The notes beneath the pieces are model-generated. The model had not been told where the DNA came from and did not search any database. It saw only the letters and a program-made list of their open reading frames with translations. The position numbers and the translations under genes were made by a program. From positions 1 through 5,980 of the forward strand of contig JAUVET010000103.1 of NCBI GenBank assembly GCA_030594665.1: a stretch of 5,980 bases of DNA, given 5' to 3'. This document shows positions 1 through 5,255 of the stretch, one piece after another. Positions within the stretch are counted from its first letter, which is position 1. Every line of letters starts with the position of its first letter. Origin of the DNA: Methanosarcinaceae archaeon (GTDB lineage Archaea > Halobacteriota > Methanosarcinia > Methanosarcinales > Methanosarcinaceae).

Positions 1-410
1 AGTCCGAGTTTTGTCAATAGACTTTCCGCGCGCTCATGACGCTCCCGTTTCGAGACATTGGAAAACCGCATTGCGAGTTCAACATTGCCGATTGCCGAAA
101 GCGCGGTCAGGAGATTATAATGCTGGAACACAAAACCCAGTTTTTCCCGCCTGATCCTCGGAAGCCGCCTGTCACGCACTGCGGTAACATCCACACCATC
201 AATAACGATCTTACCACTCGTTGCTTTTTCAAGACATCCGACAAGAGCCATCAGGGTCGATTTGCCTGAACCGCTCGGACCCATGATCGCAACCATTTCC
301 CCTTTTTTAACAGACAGTGAAACACCACGCAGCGCATGTACAAGGATCTTGCCTTGCCTATATGTCTTGGAAAGACCTTCAACTTCCAGAATAACATCAT
401 CATCAGCCAT
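1..410 (-). CDS. MacB/LolD-type ABC transporter ATP-binding protein (partial, C-terminus beyond window)
   Basis: The reading frame starts at the ATG at 408-410 and runs off the left edge of the window, giving the first 136 residues of an ABC ATPase. Walker A is GPSGSGKST at residues 44-52, and the Q-loop is FVFQHYNLL with Gln at about 96. The stretch SKTYRQGKILVHALRGVSL is typical of the MacB/LolD/FtsE branch, which energises four-TM FtsX-like permeases. The signature motif, Walker B and H-loop lie outside the window, so intactness cannot be judged. A strong GGAGG sits 9 nt before the ATG, inside the permease gene. The start overlaps the permease stop by 8 nt (ATGGCTGA), so the two are very likely translationally coupled subunits of one complex on the cytoplasmic face of the membrane. 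The transported substrate, if any, is unknown. The family call is firm; the specific role is inference. Confidence 0.95.
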   Translation of the reverse strand, partial: MADDDVILEVEGLSKTYRQGKILVHALRGVSLSVKKGEMVAIMGPSGSGKSTLMALVGCLEKATSGKIVIDGVDVTAVRDRRLPRIRREKLGFVFQHYNLLTALSAIGNVELAMRFSNVSKRERHERAESLLTKLG

Positions 411-1518
411 GACGCAGCGCCTCCATTGGACTCATCTTTGCAGCACGGTAGGCAGGGTACAAACCTGACACCATTCCGATCAATGTAGCAAATAGCATCG
501 CAACCACAATCAAACGCGGAGTAATCAGGAAAAGGACCATACCTTTTGCAGATAGCCAACTGTTCAGTGCATAGGTCAATCCACTGCCAAGACCAATTCC
601 AAACAATCCGCCTGCAACTCCCATAATTGCCGCTTCGCCCAGCGTCATCAGAAGAATATCTTTAGTCTCGGCACCCATTGCCTTGAGGATCCCGAACTCC
701 CTTGTTCTCTCGATAACAGCCATCAACATCGTATTCATAACACTTAAACCCCCAATGATCGCTGCAAGCAATGCCGAACTGATAGTAATAACACTGAATA
801 TCAAAAGCGACTGGTTCGCTTGTTCACGCAGTTCGCTTGGTGAAGTAGCACTTGTACCTTTGACACTGAACTCAATTCTCTTAGCAAGCAGATCCTCGTC
901 AACACCATCCTGTGCAATCGCGAATATGGTTGAAAGCGAGTTGTCAAAATTGTATAGGTCCTGTGCGGTTTCAAGCGGTATGGTTGCCACATTATCGAAA
1001 AATGAACCGGTATATTCCAGTATCCCGACAACGGTAAAATTCTTGTCATGTATCTCGATCTTGCTACCGACATGCAGATCAAACTCACCTGCAATGCTGG
1101 TACCCACCACTGTGAGATACTTATCCCCGGGCTGCAAAAACCTTCCTGATTGAAGTTTTATAGGATACAACGCCAGTTTGCACTTCTCAGGCGGGATTCC
1201 CATAACCTGTTTTCCACCCATTGAACCATGACCTTCCTCAAACGAAGTCATTACCAGGCCATAAGCATCCCTGACACCAGGCACCCGTTTTACTTCAGCC
1301 ACCTTGCCGGTGGTCAAACCTCCCCCAAACATTCCGATCTCGGGAAAAACACGTATCGAATCACTCGTAAGACTCATGGACTTTTCAAATGTCTGGTTGA
1401 AATTCTCTGACATTGCACCCATGACTACCAATGCGAAGATGCCAAGTGCTATACCTGTAATTGTAAGCCCTGTCCTGACTTTTCGCTGGGTGGCATTGCG
1501 AATGATTATGTCAAGCAT
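403..1518 (-). CDS. MacB/FtsX-type ABC transporter permease
   Basis: A 371-residue membrane protein with the MacB topology. It has one TM helix near the N-terminus (about 17-37), an extracytoplasmic MacB-PCD-like domain (about 38-235), and a C-terminal FtsX domain with three TM helices (about 239-267, 288-317, 333-354). Typical family segments are the cytoplasmic ERTREFGILKAMGA at 270-283 and the ending GLYPAYRAAKMSPMEALRH at 352-370. Length is normal for archaeal members. The start at 1516-1518 follows AGGGG at a 7-nt spacing. The stop overlaps the ATPase start by 8 nt, and the preceding secreted-protein gene ends 11 nt upstream, so the three form one transcription unit. MacB-type proteins generally transmit ATPase motion to the extracytoplasmic domain rather than moving solutes through a channel. 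The partner here is probably the surface protein encoded just upstream, which is an inference from gene order. Confidence 0.94.
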   Translation of the reverse strand: MLDIIIRNATQRKVRTGLTITGIALGIFALVVMGAMSENFNQTFEKSMSLTSDSIRVFPEIGMFGGGLTTGKVAEVKRVPGVRDAYGLVMTSFEEGHGSMGGKQVMGIPPEKCKLALYPIKLQSGRFLQPGDKYLTVVGTSIAGEFDLHVGSKIEIHDKNFTVVGILEYTGSFFDNVATIPLETAQDLYNFDNSLSTIFAIAQDGVDEDLLAKRIEFSVKGTSATSPSELREQANQSLLIFSVITISSALLAAIIGGLSVMNTMLMAVIERTREFGILKAMGAETKDILLMTLGEAAIMGVAGGLFGIGLGSGLTYALNSWLSAKGMVLFLITPRLIVVAMLFATLIGMVSGLYPAYRAAKMSPMEALRHG

Positions 1519-1529
1519 CTGAGTTCCCC

Positions 1530-2594
1530 TTACGTGCGGCGAAGAAATAAACCAACAGAAACCAGGATAGCCAGTCCTCCAACCATATCAAAGCCCGGTG
1601 TCTTCTCTTCCGGTTCGACATCAACAACGAACGGTTCAGGCACCCGTATGACAGTTTCATAGCTGTCAAGTACAACGCCTTGTTTTGTCAGAATATCTAC
1701 ATTGACATTGTAATCCCCGCCTGGCATGCCGTCCCACATGATGCCTACCGTATCCTCCCTGTCAATTGTGAGTATCTCTGCTTCTTCCTCAAAGACCATT
1801 GGCTCTCCATTGCCGGATAGAACTACACGCACCATGCCTTCGAACGGAACTTGTGACATCCCGATCATTGATATGCTTGCACCATACTCATCCAGTTCAA
1901 TATCGGCATCAATGATCTCAACATCTTCCAGTGCAGTGAACCTTGACAGGTAAGAGGTGGTTATATCAGGGTCGTGTGAGTGAACCCGTGCAACTGCAAT
2001 ATAATCGGAACCGCTCATAAGCAGTATCGGCCATTTTGTATCCATCACCTTTGTCGCCAGTATGGCAACATTGTTGTTGCTGTTGCTATACACAAGGTCA
2101 CTGGCCTTGAATAATTTAATATCAATATCCGCAACACCGGGATTGTTGACACTCCCCGGGCTGATCAATAGCGATGATTTCGAGCTGTCTGCGCTAAAAT
2201 CCACGATCTTGAACCTGGGCATTGCCATGGTGTTGTGAGTGAATTGATACGAATCATGTGTGACAAATTTGCCACTGTTGTACACGCTCACGTTTGCTGT
2301 GTAATAATTCTCATGTAGTTCATTTTCCCAAAAAATTATTTTCGTGATGTCTCCCCAGGATACGGAACCTAACTTTACCGTTTTTGAATCCACAACATCC
2401 CCGCTATATAGCATTTCAAATACTAATATAACATCATCAGCCGGTTCGTTGAAATGAATGGTTGCATCACACAGTTTTTCGTCTGAGAAAATATCAATTA
2501 CCTGCGCCTCCATTGGAGATGCACCAACTGTTGTCATTGCCGCCAAAAATATTAAAAGAGTGTAGAGAATTAAACGTCTTGATGGATCATACAT
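1530..2594 (-). CDS. Secreted surface protein with PGF-CTERM anchoring signal, function unknown
   Basis: A 354-residue protein I do not recognise as a named family. The start chosen is the ATG at 2592-2594 because GAGGG lies 5 nt before it and the signal peptide follows directly. An upstream in-frame TTG at 2643-2645 would add 17 residues ahead of the signal and lacks this support. Residues 6-25 (RRLILYTLLIFLAAMTTVGA) form a signal peptide, probably cut after VGA. The middle is acidic with alternating hydrophobic residues, which suggests beta-sandwich domains. The C-terminus is PGFDMVGGLAILVSVGLF followed by RRT: an acidic linker (EPEEKT), PGF, a TM helix and a basic end. This is the layout of PGF-CTERM signals processed by archaeosortase A, so the mature protein is probably lipid-anchored at the S-layer face of the membrane. 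It is tightly linked to the MacB-like permease and ATPase downstream, so it may be their extracytoplasmic partner (inference). Confidence 0.85.
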   Translation of the reverse strand: MYDPSRRLILYTLLIFLAAMTTVGASPMEAQVIDIFSDEKLCDATIHFNEPADDVILVFEMLYSGDVVDSKTVKLGSVSWGDITKIIFWENELHENYYTANVSVYNSGKFVTHDSYQFTHNTMAMPRFKIVDFSADSSKSSLLISPGSVNNPGVADIDIKLFKASDLVYSNSNNNVAILATKVMDTKWPILLMSGSDYIAVARVHSHDPDITTSYLSRFTALEDVEIIDADIELDEYGASISMIGMSQVPFEGMVRVVLSGNGEPMVFEEEAEILTIDREDTVGIMWDGMPGGDYNVNVDILTKQGVVLDSYETVIRVPEPFVVDVEPEEKTPGFDMVGGLAILVSVGLFLRRT

Positions 2595-2637
2595 ATTTAC
2601 CCTCACATGTAAAATGAAGTAAAGATCAGTCTGCGAC

Positions 2638-3342
2638 CTAACCAATAATGCGCGTCCCGAGATGAACGCCTGTTACCGGTTCGGATTCAAACCCTTCTTG
2701 CATGATCACTTCTGAAACCGCCATCGGGTCACTGCCATCCATGACAATTGTCTCGATCTTGCATCGTTCGATGATCTTTGCTGCGAGCGGGTCAACAGGG
2801 GATTTGGAGCCAGCCTTCATTTCGGTTGACATCACAATATTAACCAGTTCCTTTGCAGTCATTTTTTCGAACTTGACAGCATCGGGATCCGTTGTCGGGT
2901 CTGCGGAGTATACACCATCCACGGATGTTGCTATTAACATCATATCCGCACCAAGGTACTCTGCAAGAATTGCAGAGACCGCATCTGTGGTCTGTCCTGG
3001 AATTACGCCTCCCATGACCACGATCTTGCCGCTGGTAAGTGCTGATTCGGCTTCCTTGTATGTCCGGGGAGGTTCGGGGAATGCATTGTCCCCAAGTGCC
3101 GAGATGAGCAATTGTGCATTCAAGCGTGTCACTTCAATCCCGATAAAGTCGCATGCAACTTCATTGGCACCTACGCTGCGAGCCACATTGATATAATCTC
3201 TTGCAGCCACGCCGCCACCTGTTACAACCACTAACCTGTGCTCATTTGCAAGGCCGTAGAGCGCATTTGCATAAGTGATAAAACGTTTGGGATTCAAGTC
3301 TTTGGCAAGAATTGATCCGCCTACTGATATAACCACTAACAT
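2638..3342 (-). CDS. pyrH: Uridylate kinase (UMP kinase), archaeal type
   Basis: A 234-residue amino-acid-kinase-fold enzyme that phosphorylates UMP to UDP with ATP in cytosolic pyrimidine nucleotide synthesis. The N-terminal phosphate loop SVGGSIL is at 6-12, TGGG at 41-44, a GGVIPGQTTDAV segment at 111-122 matching the UMP-binding region, and VDGVYSADP at 141-149 in the ATP-binding part. The N-terminus lacks the extra leading residues seen in most bacterial PyrH, and overall length fits the archaeal branch. Start ATG at 3340-3342 is preceded by AGGGAT about 5 nt upstream, a moderate ribosome site. It ends with TAG; the next gene starts 43 nt downstream. It lies in the same direction as asd upstream, with a 107-nt gap that holds a PGF-CTERM-like remnant and a weak TATA-like stretch (CTTTTTAAAC, 3371-3380), so an internal promoter is possible. 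Identification is strong. Confidence 0.96.
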   Translation of the reverse strand: MLVVISVGGSILAKDLNPKRFITYANALYGLANEHRLVVVTGGGVAARDYINVARSVGANEVACDFIGIEVTRLNAQLLISALGDNAFPEPPRTYKEAESALTSGKIVVMGGVIPGQTTDAVSAILAEYLGADMMLIATSVDGVYSADPTTDPDAVKFEKMTAKELVNIVMSTEMKAGSKSPVDPLAAKIIERCKIETIVMDGSDPMAVSEVIMQEGFESEPVTGVHLGTRIIG

Positions 3343-3350
3343 GATAATCC

Positions 3351-3449
3351 CTATCCAGTATGCTTTTCGTGTTTAAAAAGTATCGCAAGTATGCCAAACA
3401 CTGCTAATGCCGCAAATACAGAAAATCCGGGAATAATTGTTAGGACCAG
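3351..3449 (-). pseudogene. Orphan PGF-CTERM-like tail (32 codons) without a start, between asd and pyrH
   Basis: Directly after the asd TGA, and in the same frame, 32 sense codons run to a TAG. They read LVLTII, then PGFSVFAALAVFGILAILF, then a basic end (KHEKHTG). PGF, a TM-length hydrophobic stretch and a basic tail match the C-terminal sorting signal of archaeosortase substrates. There is no ATG, GTG or TTG start and no ribosome site before the motif, and the frame is closed upstream by the asd stop. The simplest reading is the surviving 3' end of a deleted surface-protein gene. Less likely alternatives are readthrough of the asd TGA, or a chance hydrophobic frame. Only the PGF and general pattern are shared with the intact tail at 1530-2594, so it is not an evident recent copy of that gene. 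Confidence 0.5.
3371..3380 (-). promoter_or_regulatory. Weak TATA-like box before pyrH
   Basis: On the minus strand the AT-rich stretch CTTTTTAAAC lies about 30 nt before the pyrH ATG. If used it would give a very short leader and let pyrH and the genes after it be transcribed apart from asd. It also falls inside the PGF-CTERM-like remnant, so the A/T run may simply reflect Phe/Lys codons. Confidence 0.2.
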
Positions 3450-4481
3450 TCACAATTTACCCATTTTGTGCAGGAGTTCTGCATTAAGCACGCTTGCACC
3501 TGCTGCACCGCGAACGGTATTGTGACCCATTGCGATATAGCGTATGCCTTCCCTGATGCGCCCGACACTTACACTCATGCCTTCACCAAGATTCCTGTCA
3601 AGGCGAGGCTGTGGTCGGTCCGGTTCATCGTGGACGATCAATGCCTGTTCAGGTTCGGTTGGCAGGTCGCCAAGGTCGGGGTTGAAGTTGAGGAACGCAT
3701 CCCTCACATCCGCAGGCGAGGGGTCATCACTCATGTTTGCCCATATCGCCTCGGTATGTCCGTCCATTACAGGCACCCTGTGACACGATGCGCTTACAGT
3801 TATACCGGCATCTACGAATTGTGCACCATCAAATTCCCCAAGGAGTTTTTGTGGTTCGATCTCCATTTTTTCTTCTTCGCCGCCTATGTAGGGGACAATG
3901 TTATCAAGAATTGCCATTGATGATACGCCATCATAACCAGCGCCGGAAATTGCCTGCATGGTTGCGACAGTTACATTTTCAAGCCCGAATTGCATGAGAG
4001 GCTTGAGTGACATGACCATCATTATTGTCGAACAGTTCGGGTTTGTGATGATGTAGCCATCCCATCCGCGATTGTCCTGCTGTACTTCGATCATATCCAG
4101 ATGGTCGGCATTCACCTCAGGAACCACGAGAGGGACATCTTCTTCCATACGGTATGCTGCTGCATTGCTTGCTACTGCAAATCCTGCTTTTGCGAATTCT
4201 GCTTCTACAGTCATGGCATTGTCTGATGGCAGTGCCGAAAATACGATATCGGCATCAATTTTTGTGGGGTCAACAGGGACTACATCCATTTCGGCTATAC
4301 TCTGTGGAAGCGGGATATCCAGCCTCCAGTTTGCGGCATTGCCGTATGTTTTTCCTGCACTTCGCTGCGATGCTGCAAGTGATGTTATCTCAAACCATGG
4401 ATGATTGTCCAATGCCTGGATAAAACGCTGTCCGACTGCGCCGGTGGCGCCTAATATACCTGCTCTGATCGGCTTTGCCAT
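3450..4481 (-). CDS. asd: Aspartate-semialdehyde dehydrogenase (archaeal/fungal type)
   Basis: A 343-residue NADP-dependent enzyme that reduces aspartyl-4-phosphate to aspartate-4-semialdehyde, the branch-point step for threonine, methionine and lysine. The dinucleotide-binding loop GATGAVGQRF is at 11-20. The catalytic cysteine is Cys150 in TNPNCSTIMMV, and the acid/base histidine is probably His242 in HRVPVMDGHTEAI, where the nearby Arg235 probably binds substrate. Length and the HRVPV..GHTEA motif place it in the archaeal/fungal branch rather than the E. coli branch. Start ATG at 4479-4481 has GAGGT 5 nt upstream. The ferredoxin gene ends 62 nt before it in the same direction, with a hairpin between. 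In several methanogens as I recall them, asd and a small ferredoxin sit together with dapA and dapB; no dapA or dapB is present upstream in this window. Identification is strong. Confidence 0.97.
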   Translation of the reverse strand: MAKPIRAGILGATGAVGQRFIQALDNHPWFEITSLAASQRSAGKTYGNAANWRLDIPLPQSIAEMDVVPVDPTKIDADIVFSALPSDNAMTVEAEFAKAGFAVASNAAAYRMEEDVPLVVPEVNADHLDMIEVQQDNRGWDGYIITNPNCSTIMMVMSLKPLMQFGLENVTVATMQAISGAGYDGVSSMAILDNIVPYIGGEEEKMEIEPQKLLGEFDGAQFVDAGITVSASCHRVPVMDGHTEAIWANMSDDPSPADVRDAFLNFNPDLGDLPTEPEQALIVHDEPDRPQPRLDRNLGEGMSVSVGRIREGIRYIAMGHNTVRGAAGASVLNAELLHKMGKL

Positions 4482-4527
4482 AGCTACCTCTAAAAAAGAA
4501 AATAATGGATACTAAAAATAGAAATGA

Positions 4528-4553
4528 AATGGAATAAGTAATCTTATTCCATT
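4528..4553 (-). terminator. Perfect 11-bp hairpin overlapping the ferredoxin stop, possible terminator or attenuator
   Basis: Arms 4528-4538 and 4543-4553 are perfect reverse complements with a 4-nt loop, and the right arm covers the ferredoxin stop codon at 4544-4546. In the minus-strand transcript the hairpin is followed by a U-rich stretch (TTCATTTCTATTTTTAG). This could end part of the transcripts after the ferredoxin gene, or protect its 3' end, so that ferredoxin is made in excess of asd. Archaeal termination depends mainly on U-tracts rather than hairpins, so the role as a terminator is uncertain; the inverted repeat itself is certain. Confidence 0.45.
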
Positions 4554-4720
4554 GCGATTGCTTCGGTTGGGCATGCATCTACACATGCACCACAGTCGGT
4601 ACATTCATCTGCGTTTATAACAGCGATGTCGTTATCGTTCATTGAGATTGCTTCTGCCGGACATTCGTCCACACATGTTCCACAACCTACACATTCCTCT
4701 ACGTTTACTTTTGCTACCAT
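4544..4720 (-). CDS. 2[4Fe-4S] ferredoxin, 58 residues
   Basis: A small clostridial-type ferredoxin, soluble and cytoplasmic, that carries low-potential electrons. It has two CxxCxxCxxxCP motifs: Cys10, 13, 16, 20 with Pro21 and Cys40, 43, 46, 50 with Pro51. The two halves are clearly duplicated ([17 protein letters not shown] and [17 protein letters not shown]), and the similarity is visible in the DNA too. The protein is acidic. Start ATG at 4718-4720 is preceded by a strong AAAGGAG at a 7-8 nt spacing, and the stop is TAA at 4544-4546. It is the first gene of the left-running block, upstream of asd. The electron partner is not shown by the sequence; methanogens have many such ferredoxins serving CO dehydrogenase, hydrogenases, Rnf or biosynthetic reductases. 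The linkage to asd is more likely shared regulation than shared chemistry, because Asd uses NADPH. Confidence 0.96.
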   Translation of the reverse strand: MVAKVNVEECVGCGTCVDECPAEAISMNDNDIAVINADECTDCGACVDACPTEAIAME

Positions 4721-4750
4721 ATTAGATTCTCCTTTCGTAATTATGTTATT

Positions 4751-4763
4751 CGATATAATATCG
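4751..4763 (-). promoter_or_regulatory. Proximal TATA/dyad candidate for the ferredoxin gene
   Basis: A 13-bp interrupted palindrome, CGATAT and ATATCG around one base, reads CGATATTATATCG on the coding strand. It lies about 31 nt before the ferredoxin ATG. A TATA box here would place transcription start about 10 nt before the ATG, giving a very short leader. In that case the 13-bp repeat array would lie immediately upstream, where activators bind. Confidence 0.35.
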
Positions 4764-4764
4764 A

Positions 4765-4829
4765 GAATTTCTGTTGAATATTTCTGTCAAGAATTTCTAC
4801 CGAAATCCTCTACCGAGTATTTCTGTCGA
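4765..4829. repeat. Five imperfect tandem 13-bp repeats upstream of the ferredoxin gene
   Basis: Units start at 4765, 4778, 4791, 4804 and 4817 with an exact 13-bp period. They read GAATTTCTGTTGA, ATATTTCTGTCAA, GAATTTCTACCGA, AATCCTCTACCGA and GTATTTCTGTCGA, with consensus GAATTTCTGTCGA. At two places (4793-4806 and 4819-4832) the junction forms a dyad ATTTC-N4-GAAAT. The period is not a multiple of three and no frame is open through it. The array ends 44 bp before the ferredoxin start codon, so it is either an array of regulator-binding sites or part of the 5' leader, depending on which TATA box is used. A simple neutral tandem duplication is also possible. Confidence 0.7.
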
Positions 4830-4856
4830 AATTTCAATATAGCATTATACGAATTA

Positions 4857-4864
4857 GATAAAAA
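4857..4864 (-). promoter_or_regulatory. Distal TATA candidate for the ferredoxin gene
   Basis: The minus strand reads AGGTTTTTATCTAATTCG here, with TTTTTATC as a possible TATA box. Initiation about 25 nt downstream, near 4835, would give a leader of roughly 115 nt with all five 13-bp repeats inside the RNA. This is the alternative to the proximal candidate at 4751-4763; the sequence does not decide between them. Confidence 0.3.
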
Positions 4865-5001
4865 CCTATCGATGTTTATGGCCCCGGGACAAAATCATCA
4901 GATATGTAATCCCATTGCTTTACAACCCACCTTTTCCACTAATGTCGACTCAACCATACAATGTCGCTAGATGAAAATAGTTAAGACAGATGCGAAAAAC
5001 G

Positions 5002-5028
5002 GTGCTCTACACGCGCGCAGCGCGGCAC
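5002..5028. other. GC-rich hairpin in an AT-rich intergenic region
   Basis: An inner stem CGCGC (5012-5016) and GCGCG (5020-5024) closes a 3-nt loop. An outer stem GTGC (5002-5005) and GCAC (5025-5028) continues it after a bulge on the left side. It stands out against the AT-rich surroundings. It may be a copy of a dispersed palindromic element or a structured RNA end; with one copy in view this cannot be told. Confidence 0.35.
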
Positions 5029-5096
5029 GTTCCTACACCACGAATCTGAAATATAAAATGGTTTCAACCGTTGTCGTATTTGCAGATATGAGAATT

Positions 5097-5208
5097 GTAA
5101 GTTGTGGGTTGTAAGTTGTGGGTTGTAAGTTGTGGGTTGTGGGTTGTAGGTTGTAAGTTGTAAGTTGTGGGTTGTAGGTTGTAGGTTGTAAGTTGTAAGT
5201 TGTGGGTT
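5097..5208. repeat. Heptanucleotide tandem array, 16 units of GTRRGTT
   Basis: Sixteen consecutive 7-bp units fill exactly 112 bp with no insertions or deletions. Only three unit types occur: A = GTAAGTT, G = GTGGGTT, M = GTAGGTT. Their order is A G A G A G G M A A G M M A A G. All variation is purine-for-purine at positions 3 and 4. Frames through it give low-complexity peptides (for example TTYNLQP on the minus strand) because 3 units equal 21 nt, so they should not be annotated as proteins. Heptamer arrays of this kind occur between genes in assorted bacteria and archaea and are expected to vary in copy number by slippage. It lies about 50 bp beyond the acetyltransferase stop. Confidence 0.95.
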
Positions 5209-5255
5209 TAATCAATAACACATGAAAACTCATAGACTATCGATCCAGTCATTTC

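Larger units (their letters stand above)
4721..5255. other. Intergenic region without a protein gene
   Basis: This 535-bp stretch separates the acetyltransferase gene from the ferredoxin gene. Neither strand holds a reading frame with a plausible start, ribosome site and protein-like composition. It contains the five-unit 13-bp array, two TATA candidates for the ferredoxin gene, a GC-rich hairpin near 5002-5028 and the sixteen-unit 7-bp array. A TATA-like AAATATAAAA also occurs on the plus strand at 5050-5059, but nothing recognisable follows it. Between about 4866 and 5000 I see nothing distinctive. Confidence 0.8.

Noticed and set aside
2595..2645. Upstream TTG start adding 17 residues to the PGF-CTERM protein
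   Set aside because: The ATG at 2592-2594 has GAGGG at good spacing and puts the basic residues of the signal peptide at the N-terminus; the extension has neither advantage.
4924..4930. Single inverted copy of the heptamer GTGGGTT about 170 bp from the array
   Set aside because: A lone 7-10 bp match in this length of DNA is easily chance and has no neighbouring units.
4626..4970. Plus-strand 114-codon frame opposite the ferredoxin gene
   Set aside because: It is antisense to the ferredoxin gene, runs through the 13-bp repeats and non-coding DNA, and has no ribosome site or recognisable domain.
4765..5208. Possible CRISPR array
   Set aside because: The repeats are short, contiguous and lack unique spacers, and no cas genes are present.
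5033..5233. Minus-strand open frame with repeating TTYNLQP-type peptide
   Set aside because: It is the translation of the 7-bp array (three units make 21 nt), with no ribosome site and no protein-like non-repetitive part.
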